Shown: positions 18,049 to 26,371 of the stretch, piece after piece
Layout: every line of letters begins with the position of its first letter
How positions within the stretch are numbered: position 1 is the stretch's first letter
Origin: JAOPZW01 sp036379935
GTDB lineage: Bacteria; Actinomycetota; Thermoleophilia; Solirubrobacterales; Solirubrobacteraceae
Assembly (NCBI GenBank): GCA_036379935.1
Contig: DASVFT010000099.1
Location: 1 to 44,900, forward strand
Direction of reading: 5' to 3'
Length of the DNA stretch: 44,900 nucleotides
Position numbers and translations under genes: made by a program
Notes under the pieces: generated by a model
Told to the model about the DNA's origin: nothing
Seen by the model: only the letters and a program-made list of their open reading frames with translations
Database searches by the model: none

Positions 18049-18285
18049 TCAGGCGGCTTCGGCGAGCTTCGCGCCCCGCCGGTCGGCGTACGCGAACGGG
18101 TGATGGAAGACGTCGAGCGCCCGCTGGCCGTCGCGGACCTCGATCGTGAACGCCTCTTCGGTCTTCGCGTCGTTGACGGTCACGATGACGCGGTTCTCGC
18201 GCGAGTTCCACAGCAGGCGCACGTCGATGCCGTCGCTGCTGCGGTGGTCCAGCTCGCGTATCAGGTGCGTCGTCGAACCGGTCAT
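18049..18285 (-). CDS. small conserved hypothetical protein (78 aa)
   Basis: Sequence with ELDHRSSDGIDVRLLW, VTVNDAKTEEAFTIEV and ALDVFHHPFAYA looks like a small actinobacterial protein I have seen in many genomes without known function. Compact alpha/beta, no membrane segment. Starts at ATG 18285, 74 bases from the divergently oriented decarboxylase. No strong SD. Role unknown. Confidence 0.7.
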   Translation of the reverse strand: MTGSTTHLIRELDHRSSDGIDVRLLWNSRENRVIVTVNDAKTEEAFTIEVRDGQRALDVFHHPFAYADRRGAKLAEAA

Positions 18286-18343
18286 CCCGTCCAGTTATCG
18301 GGTCGGCGGTCCGTCACCTGTAGCCGCGGCTGATCGGCGGCGA

Positions 18344-18349
18344 TACAGT
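18344..18349 (+). promoter_or_regulatory. candidate -10 (TACAGT), leaderless decarboxylase mRNA
   Basis: GATACAGT ends 10 bases before ATG 18360 with no SD between, so transcription would start close to the A of the start codon. Confidence 0.45.
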
Positions 18350-18359
18350 CGGCCGTGCC

Positions 18360-19577
18360 ATGAGCGTCGCGGATCTCCTGGCGGAGCACGGCTCGCCGTT
18401 GTGGCTGGCGAACCTCGACGTCGTTCGCGATCGCGCACGCGCCTTCGCGGCCGCCTGGCGGTCCGCGTGGCCGGACGTCGAGATCGCGTACTCGCACAAG
18501 GCCAATCGGCTGCCCGCCATCCTGCGCACGGTCGGCGAGGAGGGCATCGGCCACCAGGTCGCCTCGGAGGCCGAGTACCGCGTCGCGTGCTCCGTCGCCG
18601 ATGCCGATGGGCGCTCGATCGTGGTCCAGGGGCCGGCCAAGCCGCCGGAGCTGCTCGAGCGCGCGGCCGCCGACGGCGCGCTCGTCGTGGCCGACAGCCT
18701 GGCCGAGCTGCGGCGCCTCGCCGCGGCGGGCGTGACCCGCGTCGGGGTGCGCGTGAGCCTTCCCGGCGTCGGCCACGGCACGAGCCACTTCGGGGTGCCG
18801 ATGTCCGAGGTGCCGATGGCGCCGCGCCACGCAGCCGCCGTGGGCCTGCGCATCGAGACGCTCGCGGTGCACCTCGTGTCCGCCGGCTTCGACACGCCGC
18901 TGTCGGCCGAGGCGCGCCTGGCCAGCCACGTGGTCGTGCGCTGGCCGCAGCCCCCGGAGCGCTTCGCCACCGCCGCGCGGATGCTCGCCGGCCTGGCGGG
19001 CCGCATGGGCGTGCCGGTGATCGACGTCGGCGGCGGCTTCCCGCCCGCGCCCCGCGAGGCCCTGTACGCGCGCGCGATCGCGGGCGCCGTCGGCGGGGCC
19101 GGCTTCGAGGGCCGCGTGCTGGTCGAGCCCGGCCGCGCGCTGGTGGCCGACGCCGTCGACCTCGCCTGCACGGTGACCGCCGTCAAGCGCCTGCCCGACC
19201 GCCGGCGCTGCGTCGTGCTCGACGCCGGGATGAACCTGCTGCCCGGAACGCTCTTCGCCTGGCCGCGGATCGAGGCACCCGGGGTCCCCGACCCCGACGC
19301 GCCGCCCTCCCCGCCCGTGCTCGTCACCGGACCGCTGTGCACGAACGTCGACGTCCTGCACCCGGCCGCCGACCTCGGGGCGGTCAGCGAGGGCGACGCC
19401 ATCGTCGTTCGTGGGGTCGGCGCCTACCAGCAGAGCCAGTCCACCCAGTTCGGCGATCTGCGCCCGGCCGTGGTGGCGCGCGACGACGGCCACTGGCGCC
19501 TGTGCAGCCGGCGCGAGAGCGTCGACGACCTGATCGCCGCGGACCTGGGCGCCGACGTGGCGCAGGCGACGCGCTAG
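18360..19577 (+). CDS. PLP-dependent fold-type III amino acid decarboxylase
   Basis: 405 aa, alanine-racemase-like barrel plus beta domain of the DAP/Orn/Arg decarboxylase group. PLP lysine Lys47 in YSHKANR, then GHQVASEAEY, GGGFPPAP phosphate-binding loop, EPGRALVADA, a catalytic-Cys type motif GPLCTNVD and GAYQQSQSTQFG at the C-terminus. The usual HxHxGS stretch after the substrate-side strand is altered to AVHLVSAG, so the substrate is probably not the standard meso-diaminopimelate. Three bases after its stop the Nudix gene begins, followed by a cupin and a nitroreductase. Confidence 0.85.
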   Translation: MSVADLLAEHGSPLWLANLDVVRDRARAFAAAWRSAWPDVEIAYSHKANRLPAILRTVGEEGIGHQVASEAEYRVACSVADADGRSIVVQGPAKPPELLERAAADGALVVADSLAELRRLAAAGVTRVGVRVSLPGVGHGTSHFGVPMSEVPMAPRHAAAVGLRIETLAVHLVSAGFDTPLSAEARLASHVVVRWPQPPERFATAARMLAGLAGRMGVPVIDVGGGFPPAPREALYARAIAGAVGGAGFEGRVLVEPGRALVADAVDLACTVTAVKRLPDRRRCVVLDAGMNLLPGTLFAWPRIEAPGVPDPDAPPSPPVLVTGPLCTNVDVLHPAADLGAVSEGDAIVVRGVGAYQQSQSTQFGDLRPAVVARDDGHWRLCSRRESVDDLIAADLGADVAQATR

Positions 19578-19580
19578 CGC

Positions 19581-20048
19581 GTGGCGCGACGCAGCGCGGG
19601 CATCGTGCTGCACCGCGACGGCCCGCGCGGCCGCGAGGTGCTGCTCGTCCATCCCGGCGGGCCGTTCTGGGCCAAGAAGGACCTTGGCGCGTGGTCGATC
19701 CCCAAGGGCGAGTACGACGAGGGCGAGGATGCGCTGGCCCACGCGCTGCGCGAGTTCGAGGAGGAGACCGGGACACGCCTGGAGGTCTCCGATCCCGTCG
19801 AGCTCGGCAGCATCGTGCAGCGCGGCGGCAAGCACGTTACGGCGTGGGCGGTGGCCGGCGACCTCGACCCGGCGTCGGTGCGCAGCAACACGTTCACGAT
19901 GGAGTGGCCGCCGCGCTCGGGCCGCCAGGCCGAGTTCCCCGAGGTCGACCGTGCCGGGTGGTTCGGCGTCGACGAGGCCCGCGAGAAGCTCGTGCCCGCG
20001 CAGGTCGAGCTGGTCGACCGGCTCGTCGAGCGCGTGGCCAGCGCCTAG
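19581..20048 (+). CDS. Nudix hydrolase
   Basis: 155 aa. Nudix box from Gly43: G-EYDEG-E, then RE-x-EE-x-G in REFEEETG, with all catalytic Glu present. Preceded by HPGGPFWAKKDLGAWSIPKG, like the diadenosine polyphosphate/MutT-like Nudix enzymes in Actinobacteria. GTG start 3 bases after the decarboxylase stop suggests one transcript. Substrate not predictable. Confidence 0.88.
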   Translation: MARRSAGIVLHRDGPRGREVLLVHPGGPFWAKKDLGAWSIPKGEYDEGEDALAHALREFEEETGTRLEVSDPVELGSIVQRGGKHVTAWAVAGDLDPASVRSNTFTMEWPPRSGRQAEFPEVDRAGWFGVDEAREKLVPAQVELVDRLVERVASA

Positions 20049-20051
20049 ACT
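20046..20051 (+). promoter_or_regulatory. candidate -10 (TAGACT) of the cupin gene
   Basis: TANNNT element overlapping the Nudix TAG stop and ending 7 bases before ATG 20059; no SD follows. Fits an internal leaderless promoter. Confidence 0.4.
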
Positions 20052-20058
20052 CGATCGC

Positions 20059-20658
20059 ATGTCCGGCGACGAGTACCTGCTCGACACCTCCGTCGTGCGC
20101 GCGTTCGTCGGCGGCGTGCGACGCGCCATGGCCGACGCGGGCTCGCCCGAGCAGGCGTGCGCCGCGATCCACCCCTTGTTCGCCGAGCTGCTCGCCGATC
20201 CGCGATGGCTGCCCGAGCGCTTTCAGGAGGGCGATCCGCAGAGCGGCATGGGCGGGGGCATCGGGCAGTGGCTGCTCTACCGCGCCGAGGACCGCTCGCT
20301 GTCGCTCTTCTCGCTCGTGGTGCCCTCGGGGGCGCGGACGCCGGTCCACGACCACCTCGCCTGGGGCCTCGTGGGGCTCTACCGCGGGACGCAGGACGAG
20401 GAGATCTACGCCGCGCGCGACGGCGCCCTGGAGCTCGTGGAGAGCCGCGCGCTTGCGCCGGGCGACTTCTACTCCCTCATCCCGCCGGCCGACGACATCC
20501 ACCGCGTCTGCACCACCTCGCCCGAGACCTCGGTCTCGATCCACCTGCTGACCAACGACACCGGGTGCGTCTGGCGCCACGCCTACGACACGGACTCCGG
20601 CGCGCGGACGCCGTTTCGCTCCGGCTACGTCAACGTCCTGTGCGAGGACGAGGGCTGA
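20059..20658 (+). CDS. cysteine-dioxygenase-like cupin (thiol dioxygenase family)
   Basis: 199 aa double-stranded beta-helix protein. Metal ligands His97 and His99 in TPVHDHLAWGLVGLYRG and His148 in DDIHRVCTTSPETS make the 3-His iron site of thiol dioxygenases (cysteine or 3-mercaptopropionate dioxygenase), which oxidise a thiol to a sulfinate with O2. The PxHDHxxWG pattern fits the bacterial CDO-like proteins. A long frame runs upstream over the Nudix gene but has no coding character; I use ATG 20059. Between Nudix and nitroreductase genes. Confidence 0.82.
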   Translation: MSGDEYLLDTSVVRAFVGGVRRAMADAGSPEQACAAIHPLFAELLADPRWLPERFQEGDPQSGMGGGIGQWLLYRAEDRSLSLFSLVVPSGARTPVHDHLAWGLVGLYRGTQDEEIYAARDGALELVESRALAPGDFYSLIPPADDIHRVCTTSPETSVSIHLLTNDTGCVWRHAYDTDSGARTPFRSGYVNVLCEDEG

Positions 20659-20666
20659 CGGCGCTC

Positions 20667-21179
20667 ATGGACGCCTATCTGGCCATCGTCAGCAAGCGCG
20701 AGGTGCGCAACTACGCCGATCGCCCCCTCGCCGACGACGCCGTGCGCCGCATCCTCGAGGCCGGCCGCGTCGCCGGCAGCTCGCGCAACCGCCAGGCGCG
20801 CCGCTTCATCGCCCTGCGCGACAAGGCGCTCATCGAGCGCGCGGCCGCTGGCGTCTACGCGCCGCAGAACCTCCTCGGCGCCGCGCTCGTCGTCGCGATC
20901 CTCACGCGCGGCAAGGGGCCGACCTCCTTCGACGCCGGCCGCGCGGCGCAGAACATGATGCTGGCCGCCTGGAACGAGGGCATCGGCTCCTCCCCCAACG
21001 GCATCGCCGACGCCGAGGTCCTCGCTGAGGTCCTGGGCCCGGCCGAGGACGAGAGCCTCGTGATCCTCCTCAGCTTCGGCTATCCCGCCCGTCCAACGGA
21101 CCCCGAGCGCCGCTCGCCGCAGGAGTGGATCGAGCGGGCCGATCGCCTGCCGTTCGACGAGGTCGTCGAGCTGCGGTAA
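20667..21179 (+). CDS. short nitroreductase-family protein
   Basis: 170 aa FMN-dependent nitroreductase fold: SKREVRNYADRPLADDAVRR (FMN phosphate-binding Arg), AGSSRNRQARRF, GRAAQNMMLAAWNEGIGSSP and LLSFGYPARP near the C-terminus. Shorter than the usual 190-220 because the central excursion is reduced. ATG 8 bases after the cupin stop, so probably co-transcribed. Actual substrate (nitro compounds, quinones, flavin) unknown. Confidence 0.87.
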   Translation: MDAYLAIVSKREVRNYADRPLADDAVRRILEAGRVAGSSRNRQARRFIALRDKALIERAAAGVYAPQNLLGAALVVAILTRGKGPTSFDAGRAAQNMMLAAWNEGIGSSPNGIADAEVLAEVLGPAEDESLVILLSFGYPARPTDPERRSPQEWIERADRLPFDEVVELR

Positions 21180-21204
21180 GAGCCACCGCGGCCGGGGTCG
21201 TCCG

Positions 21205-22044
21205 CTAGGAGCGGCGCGTGGGTGCGTGCTCGCGCGGCGGGGCGCCGGCGTGCGGGCTGTCCTGCTCGGCCTCCGCGACCCAGCGGAAGCGGCGCGCGTA
21301 CCAGCGGCGCTCGTCGTAGTCGACGCCCTTGGCCCGCAGCGGTCGCCACCCATTCGCGCGCAGCTCCTTCGCCAGCTGCCTGACCGCCGACTGGGCCTCC
21401 CGGCTGTCCTCGTCGGGCGGCGAGAGCCCGCGCCAGTCGATGCGCGGCGAGCGGGCCAGCCGGCGCTCGGCCCCGTCGGGGTCCGTCATCACCGCGTAGA
21501 AGCGCTCGGCGCGCCGGCTCCAGCGAACCTGGCACACCGGGCCGTGGCGCGAGGGGGCCGGGCCGCTCGGCTCGCGGCGCGAGTCCGTCGGGGCCGCGCC
21601 GCTCGGCTCGTGTCGCGTCGAGCGCTCCGGCTGCGGCGGGATGACGACCAGGGACGGGCGCACCCGGTCGGCCGGCCTCGGCTGCGGTGGACGCTCTCGT
21701 GGCTGCGCGCGCGTGGGCGGCCAGAACAGCTCGCCGGGCAGCTCCTGCACGGGCGCCTCGGACTCGACTGCCGCACGCCGAGCGCGCCTCGCGACGTGCG
21801 CGTCGTACAGCCGCAGGACCAGGGCGACGAACGCGGCACCGGCGGCCGCGGCGCCGAGGAGCAGGATCCACGACGGCCCGGAGGCCGTCGCGTGCGGCGC
21901 CAGCGCAGGCGCGTCGGGCGTCGTCGCGGTGTCCGCAGCCGCGCTCGCCGCCGCCAGCCCGTCCAAGGCACAGACGACGACTATGGCCAGACCGGTCCGG
22001 CGCCAGATCCTGGCCGCCAATCGCGGCGCGCTGTCCCGAAGCAC
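21205..22044 (-). CDS. hypothetical membrane protein with disordered Pro/Arg linker (279 aa)
   Basis: Family not recognised. N-terminal signal-like helix (about 16-37, cleavable or anchor), a second helix about 57-79, then a Pro/Arg/Glu-rich linker containing a duplicated unit (HEPSGAAPTDSR / REPSGPAPSRHG), and a C-terminal folded region of about 105 residues with many Trp and Arg (WRGLSPPDEDSRE, ELRANGWRPL, RRWYARRFRW). GTG start with a GGGGGGA purine-rich site; start and SD sit in an ACAGG/CCTGT palindrome. Codon use is normal for the region. Confidence 0.6.
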   Translation of the reverse strand: MLRDSAPRLAARIWRRTGLAIVVVCALDGLAAASAAADTATTPDAPALAPHATASGPSWILLLGAAAAGAAFVALVLRLYDAHVARRARRAAVESEAPVQELPGELFWPPTRAQPRERPPQPRPADRVRPSLVVIPPQPERSTRHEPSGAAPTDSRREPSGPAPSRHGPVCQVRWSRRAERFYAVMTDPDGAERRLARSPRIDWRGLSPPDEDSREAQSAVRQLAKELRANGWRPLRAKGVDYDERRWYARRFRWVAEAEQDSPHAGAPPREHAPTRRS

Positions 22045-22130
22045 AGGTCCCCCCTGTCTTTCAAGTCCAGGTCCCCTTCAGCGCTCAGCTTAGCTTCCAG
22101 CGGCAGCGACGGCGCGCCGAACGGGCCCGC

Positions 22131-23264
22131 TCAGGCGGTGCTTGGCAGCCGCCGGTGCGCCGCGAGCAGCTCCAGCACGGCGTCGTGCGGCAGCGCCTCG
22201 GCCACGCGCCCGTCGCGGCCCTCAGTGCGCTCCGCGCTCCACAGGGCGTTGAGGACGGCCTCCTCGGTCGCGTCGACCGTCGCCGCGAACAGGGCGTCGA
22301 GGTCGCCGTCGGGGATGGTCGCGACGGCGGTGCGGCCGCGGCGCTCGCGAGGCTGGCGGCAGCTGGTCGACACGGCGAGGAAGATCTCGCCGCTCGCATG
22401 GTGCGCGACGGACCCGGTGCGCGCCAGCCCCAGGCCGGCGCGGCGGGCGACGCGCGTCAGCGCCGGCGAGAGCAGGGGAGCGTCGGTCGCGAGCACGACG
22501 ATGCAGCTTCCGGCCGGTCGCGACCGCGCGCCGCGTCCTCCCAGCAGGCGCCCGACCGGCACGCCGTCGATGCGCAGCTCGCGGCGCTCGCCGAAGTTGG
22601 CCAGGACGAGCGCGCCCACGACGGCGTCGAGCTCCGGCACGAGCCGGCTCGCCGAGCCGATCCCGCCCTTGAAGCCGAAGCAGACCATGCCGGTGCCCGC
22701 GCCCACCGCGCCCTGCGCGCCGGTGCCGGTGCCGGTGCCCGCGCCCACCGCGCCCTGCGCGACGGCACTCGCGTCCTCGAGGGCGCGGCCCGCGTCGGCG
22801 GCCTCCACCTGAACGACCCGCGCATCGTTGAGCCAGCTGTCGTCGCATTCGCCCACGACGGGGATGACGACGTCGTCGACGCCGACGGCGGGATCGGCCG
22901 CCACCGCCGCCGCGACGGCGCCGTCGAGCACGCGCCCCACCGACATCGTGGCCGTCAGGTAGATCGGCGTCTCGAGCATCCCCCACTCGGCGATCTGCAC
23001 GGCGCCCGTCAGCTCGCCCGCGCCGTTGAGCACCGCCACGCCCGCAGCCAGCGGCTCGGCGAACAGGGTCTCCGGCGGCGCCGGCGCGATCGCCGTCACG
23101 CCGGTGCGCGCGATGCCGCGCCCGGCCGGCGGCTCGGGCTCGTCGCGCACCACGGTGACGTGGCCGACGCCCACCCCGGCCACGTCGGCGATCGAGTTGC
23201 TCGGGCCCGCGTCGAGCTCGCCGATGCGCAGGCCGTGCGCGCGCAGAGTGTGGCCGGCGTCCAT
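22131..23264 (-). CDS. P1-family (DmpA/S58) aminopeptidase
   Basis: 377 aa Ntn-like, self-processing aminopeptidase related to DmpA and beta-aminopeptidases (BapA). Seen: GPSNSIADVAGVGVGHVTV, TGVTAI, LNGAGELTG, IYLTATMSVG, GAGTGMVCFGFKGGIGSASR and PAGSCIVVLATDAPL. By homology cleavage would fall between Gly252 and Ser253, leaving Ser253 as nucleophile. A 14-residue in-frame duplication (169-178 repeated at 183-192) sits just before the GFKGGIG loop. Start at ATG 23264; a TAGCGT -10-like element is 7 bases upstream and there is no SD. Divergent from the HDAC-like gene. Confidence 0.88.
   Translation of the reverse strand: MDAGHTLRAHGLRIGELDAGPSNSIADVAGVGVGHVTVVRDEPEPPAGRGIARTGVTAIAPAPPETLFAEPLAAGVAVLNGAGELTGAVQIAEWGMLETPIYLTATMSVGRVLDGAVAAAVAADPAVGVDDVVIPVVGECDDSWLNDARVVQVEAADAGRALEDASAVAQGAVGAGTGTGTGAQGAVGAGTGMVCFGFKGGIGSASRLVPELDAVVGALVLANFGERRELRIDGVPVGRLLGGRGARSRPAGSCIVVLATDAPLLSPALTRVARRAGLGLARTGSVAHHASGEIFLAVSTSCRQPRERRGRTAVATIPDGDLDALFAATVDATEEAVLNALWSAERTEGRDGRVAEALPHDAVLELLAAHRRLPSTA
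22690..22761 (+). repeat. in-frame 42-bp duplication in the P1 peptidase gene
   Basis: 30-base identical copies at 22690-22719 and 22732-22761, separated by two CCGGTG hexamers (period 42). Encodes the repeated AQGAVGAGTG. Confidence 0.85.
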
Positions 23265-23271
23265 CCGGTGG

Positions 23272-23323
23272 ACGCTATCCGGGCACAGCCCCGGGCGCCC
23301 GCCGGCCTTCGCCCGGATACGCT
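23272..23323. promoter_or_regulatory. divergent leaderless promoter pair
   Basis: Minus: GGATAGCGT ending 7 bases before ATG 23264. Plus: GGATACGCT ending 8 bases before ATG 23332. The two elements form an inverted repeat (TATCCGGGC / GCCCGGATA), so the P1 peptidase and the HDAC-like gene share mirror-image -10 regions and may be co-regulated. Confidence 0.45.
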
Positions 23324-23331
23324 CGCGCCTC

Positions 23332-24402
23332 ATGGCCCTCGCACTGCCCGTCGTCTGGAGCGATCGGCACCGACTCCATGACCCGGGCGGTGAGGTCTGG
23401 ATCGGCCTGCGCATCCCCGGCACCGAGCTGCCCGAACGCGCCGAGCGCATCCGCGCGACGCTGGCCGAGGCGGGCGCGCGCCTCGTCGCCGCGCGCGAGC
23501 AGCCCGACGACGCCGTGCTGGCCGTCCACGACCGCGCCCTCACCGAGTACCTGGCCGCTGCCTGGCGCGACTGGGAGGCGACCGGGCTGCCGGTCGACCC
23601 CGGCCAGGACCGCGTCGTCCCCTACGTCTTCGCCCACCCGAGCCTGGCCGCCGATCGTGCGCCCGCCGTTCCCACCGCGCCCTCCGCGCGCGCCGGCTAC
23701 TTCGCTTACGACACGATGACCCTCATCGGCCCCGGCACGTGGGAGGCGGCGCGCGCCGCGGTCGACGTCGCCGTCACCGCCGCAGACCTGGTCCTCGCGG
23801 GGGCCCCCGCCGCCTACGCCTGCTGCCGACCGCCCGGCCACCACGTGACCCGCACGTCCTTCGGCGGCTCGTGCTACCTCAACAACTCGGCCGCCGCCGC
23901 CGCGCACCTGCTGGCGGGCCTCGGCGCCCCGGTCGCCGTCATCGACGTCGATGCCCACCACGGCAACGGCACGCAGGCGGTCTTCTACGACCGCGCCGAC
24001 GTGCTCGTGGGCTCGGTGCACGTCGACCCCGGCGCCGGATGGTTCCCTCATTTCCTGGGCTTCGAGGACGAGACGGGGGCGGGCGCCGGCGAGGGTGCCA
24101 ACCGCAACAGCACGCTGGCGCCGGGGACCGGCGACGACGGATGGGTGCCCGCCGTCGAGGCGCTGGCGGCGTGGGCCGCCGAGGCGCGCGCCCTGGTCGT
24201 CGCGCTCGGCGTCGACGCCGCCGGCGGCGACCCCGAGAGCCCCTTGAACGTCACCCCGGCCGGCTTCCGCGCCGCGGGCCGCGCGCTGGGCGCGCTCGGC
24301 CTGCCGACGGTCGCCGTCCAGGAGGGCGGGTACGACCTCGACGCGATCGGAGAGCTGGTGCACGAGTTCCTGACGGGCCTGGAGGAGGGCGCGAGTGGCT
24401 GA
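23332..24402 (+). CDS. histone deacetylase-like / acetylpolyamine amidohydrolase-type enzyme
   Basis: 356 aa zinc amidohydrolase of the arginase/deacetylase superfamily. FAYDTMTLIGPGTWEAAR, CRPPGHHV (His170, His171), SCYLNNSAAAA, IDVDAHHGNGTQ (zinc ligands Asp207, His209), GVDAAGGDP (Asp295) and EGGYD (Tyr334) are all in place, so it should be active. Bacterial members remove acetyl or acyl groups from polyamines, acetoin-pathway proteins or other small amides; the target here is unknown. Overlaps the following S9 peptidase by 8 bases, implying a joint role in amide/peptide breakdown. Confidence 0.88.
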   Translation: MALALPVVWSDRHRLHDPGGEVWIGLRIPGTELPERAERIRATLAEAGARLVAAREQPDDAVLAVHDRALTEYLAAAWRDWEATGLPVDPGQDRVVPYVFAHPSLAADRAPAVPTAPSARAGYFAYDTMTLIGPGTWEAARAAVDVAVTAADLVLAGAPAAYACCRPPGHHVTRTSFGGSCYLNNSAAAAAHLLAGLGAPVAVIDVDAHHGNGTQAVFYDRADVLVGSVHVDPGAGWFPHFLGFEDETGAGAGEGANRNSTLAPGTGDDGWVPAVEALAAWAAEARALVVALGVDAAGGDPESPLNVTPAGFRAAGRALGALGLPTVAVQEGGYDLDAIGELVHEFLTGLEEGASG

Positions 24403-26305
24403 GTCGATCTGGGTGGGCAAGGACGAGCACGAGGGCCTGCGCGCGCAGCCGCGCAAGGACGTCCAGCCGCCCGCGCACTGGCGCCTGGAGGCCATCGCGC
24501 ACACGCCGCGCCCGCGCTCGCTCACCGTGCGCGGCAGCCAGGCCGTCTTCATCGAGGACGGTGGCGACACCTCCGACGTATGGCTGCTCGACCTCGACCA
24601 TCCCGGCGCTCCGCAGCGGCTGACCGCCGGGCGCGAGCCGGCGCCCTACTGGGAGGACACCGAGCCGCGCCTCTCGCCCGACGGCGCCACCGTCGCCTAC
24701 GCCGATGCCGGCCACGTGTGGCTCGTCCCCACCGCCGGGGGCCCGCCGCGCCGGCTCGTCGAGGGCTCGGGCCCGGTGTGGATCGATGACGCCCGGCTCG
24801 TCATCAGCGTGGAGCGCGACGACACCACGCGTCTGGCCGTCGTCGACGTCGCCGACCCGTGGCCGCGGCGCCTGGCCGTCGCGCACGGCGCGGTGGACGA
24901 GCGCGGCGACGAGGGCGAGGCGGCGGTCTCGCCCGACGCCACCGCGGTCGCCTACACCTTCACCCCGCGCGGTGACCTCAACCGCTCGGAGATCCGCGTC
25001 GCGGCGCTCGACGGCGGCGAGGTGCGAGCGCTGACCGGGACGCCGCGGATGCACGACGGCGCCCCGGCGTGGTCGCCCGACGGCGCGAGCATCGCCTACG
25101 TCTCGGAGCGCAGCGGCTTCTACGAGCTCCACCTCGTCGGCGCCGACGGCAGCGACGACCGCCAGCTGACCAGCGCGCAGGCCGACCACGCAGAGCCCGA
25201 ATGGCACCCCGATGGCACGCGCCTGGTCGCCGTACGCGGTGAGCGCAACCGCTTCGGCCTCGTCGTCGTCGACACGTCGAGCGGAGAGGCCGAGGTCGCC
25301 GCCGAGGGCGGAAGCTGGAGCTACCCGCACTGGACGCCGGCCGGCGAGATCGTCGGCGCCTACGAGGACCACGCCACCCCGCCCGAGCTGCGCGTCGCGC
25401 CGGCACACGACCGCGCCGCGGCCGAGCCAGCGGCCGCGCCCGACCGCGCCGCGCGTCAGCCACGGCCCGCCTCCGGGCGCGCCCTCCACGCCCCCGCTCC
25501 GCGCGGCATCCGCCGCGCGCCCCACGCCACCCTCGAGGAGGTCAGCTTCGCCTCGCTCGACGGCCTGGAGATTCCGGGCTTCCTGCTGCGCCCCGCCAAC
25601 GCGTCGGCGCAGGAGCGCGTGCCCGCGGTCGTCTACCCGCACGGCGGGCCGACCGACGCCTACCGCGACGACTGGGACGGCCACGCGCAGTTCTTCGTCG
25701 ACAAGGGCTACGCGTGGCTGGCCCCCAACTTCCGCGGCTCGACCGGCTACGGGCGCGACTACGAGCGCGCCAACCACGGCGTGTGGGGCGTGAAGGACAC
25801 GCAGGATTGCCTGGCCGCCGCGGACTTCCTGCGCACGCTGGACTGGATCGACGGCGACCGCCTGGCCATCGTCGGCGGCAGCTATGGCTCCTACATGGCA
25901 CTGCTCTGCGTCACCGACGACCCCGAGCGGCGCTTCCGCTGCGCGGTCACCAAGTACGGCGACTGCGACCTCGTCACCTCGTGGTCGCAGGGCGATCGCG
26001 AGGGCGTGCAGGACCTCGAGCGCATGATGGGACCGCCGTCGGTGGCCCGCGAGGCCTACGTCGCCGGTTCCGCCTTCCCGCGGCTCGCGAACCTCCAGGC
26101 GCCGCTGCTCATCGCCCACGGCGAGCGCGACGAGCGCGTCAGCCCCAAGCAGTCCGAGCAGCTCGTGGCCGAGCTGCGGCGCCTCGGCGGCAAGACCTTC
26201 GAGTACGTCACCTACCCGACCGAGGGCCACGGCTTCCTGCGCGCCGAGCCGCAGCTCGACTTCTACCGGCGCCTCGAGCGCTTCCTCGACTGGCACCTGA
26301 TGTGA
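24395..26305 (+). CDS. S9 family prolyl oligopeptidase / acylaminoacyl-peptidase
   Basis: 636 aa: N-terminal seven-bladed beta-propeller (about 35-345, with repeated WSPDG/SPDGA-type blades) and C-terminal alpha/beta-hydrolase (about 375-636). Catalytic Ser496 in GGSYGSYM, Asp579 in GERDERV, His612 in TEGHGF. No signal peptide, so cytosolic. GTG start inside the end of the deacetylase gene behind GGAGGAGGG. Expected to cleave short or N-acylated peptides brought in by the neighbouring Opp-like transporter. Confidence 0.92.
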   Translation: MAESIWVGKDEHEGLRAQPRKDVQPPAHWRLEAIAHTPRPRSLTVRGSQAVFIEDGGDTSDVWLLDLDHPGAPQRLTAGREPAPYWEDTEPRLSPDGATVAYADAGHVWLVPTAGGPPRRLVEGSGPVWIDDARLVISVERDDTTRLAVVDVADPWPRRLAVAHGAVDERGDEGEAAVSPDATAVAYTFTPRGDLNRSEIRVAALDGGEVRALTGTPRMHDGAPAWSPDGASIAYVSERSGFYELHLVGADGSDDRQLTSAQADHAEPEWHPDGTRLVAVRGERNRFGLVVVDTSSGEAEVAAEGGSWSYPHWTPAGEIVGAYEDHATPPELRVAPAHDRAAAEPAAAPDRAARQPRPASGRALHAPAPRGIRRAPHATLEEVSFASLDGLEIPGFLLRPANASAQERVPAVVYPHGGPTDAYRDDWDGHAQFFVDKGYAWLAPNFRGSTGYGRDYERANHGVWGVKDTQDCLAAADFLRTLDWIDGDRLAIVGGSYGSYMALLCVTDDPERRFRCAVTKYGDCDLVTSWSQGDREGVQDLERMMGPPSVAREAYVAGSAFPRLANLQAPLLIAHGERDERVSPKQSEQLVAELRRLGGKTFEYVTYPTEGHGFLRAEPQLDFYRRLERFLDWHLM

Positions 26306-26306
26306 C

Positions 26307-26336
26307 TTGGCACTTGAGCACGGGCCCTGAGATAGT
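26307..26336 (+). promoter_or_regulatory. candidate promoter of the ABC transporter-Rieske operon
   Basis: TTGGCA (26307-26312), 18-base spacer, GATAGT (26331-26336), 36 bases before the GTG with AGGAGGAGGG SD. GGCCC/GGGCC arms around the -10 could also serve as a terminator for the S9 gene. Confidence 0.45.
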
Positions 26337-26371
26337 CGGGCCTTGCCTAGGAACATAGGAGGAGGGCGAGC

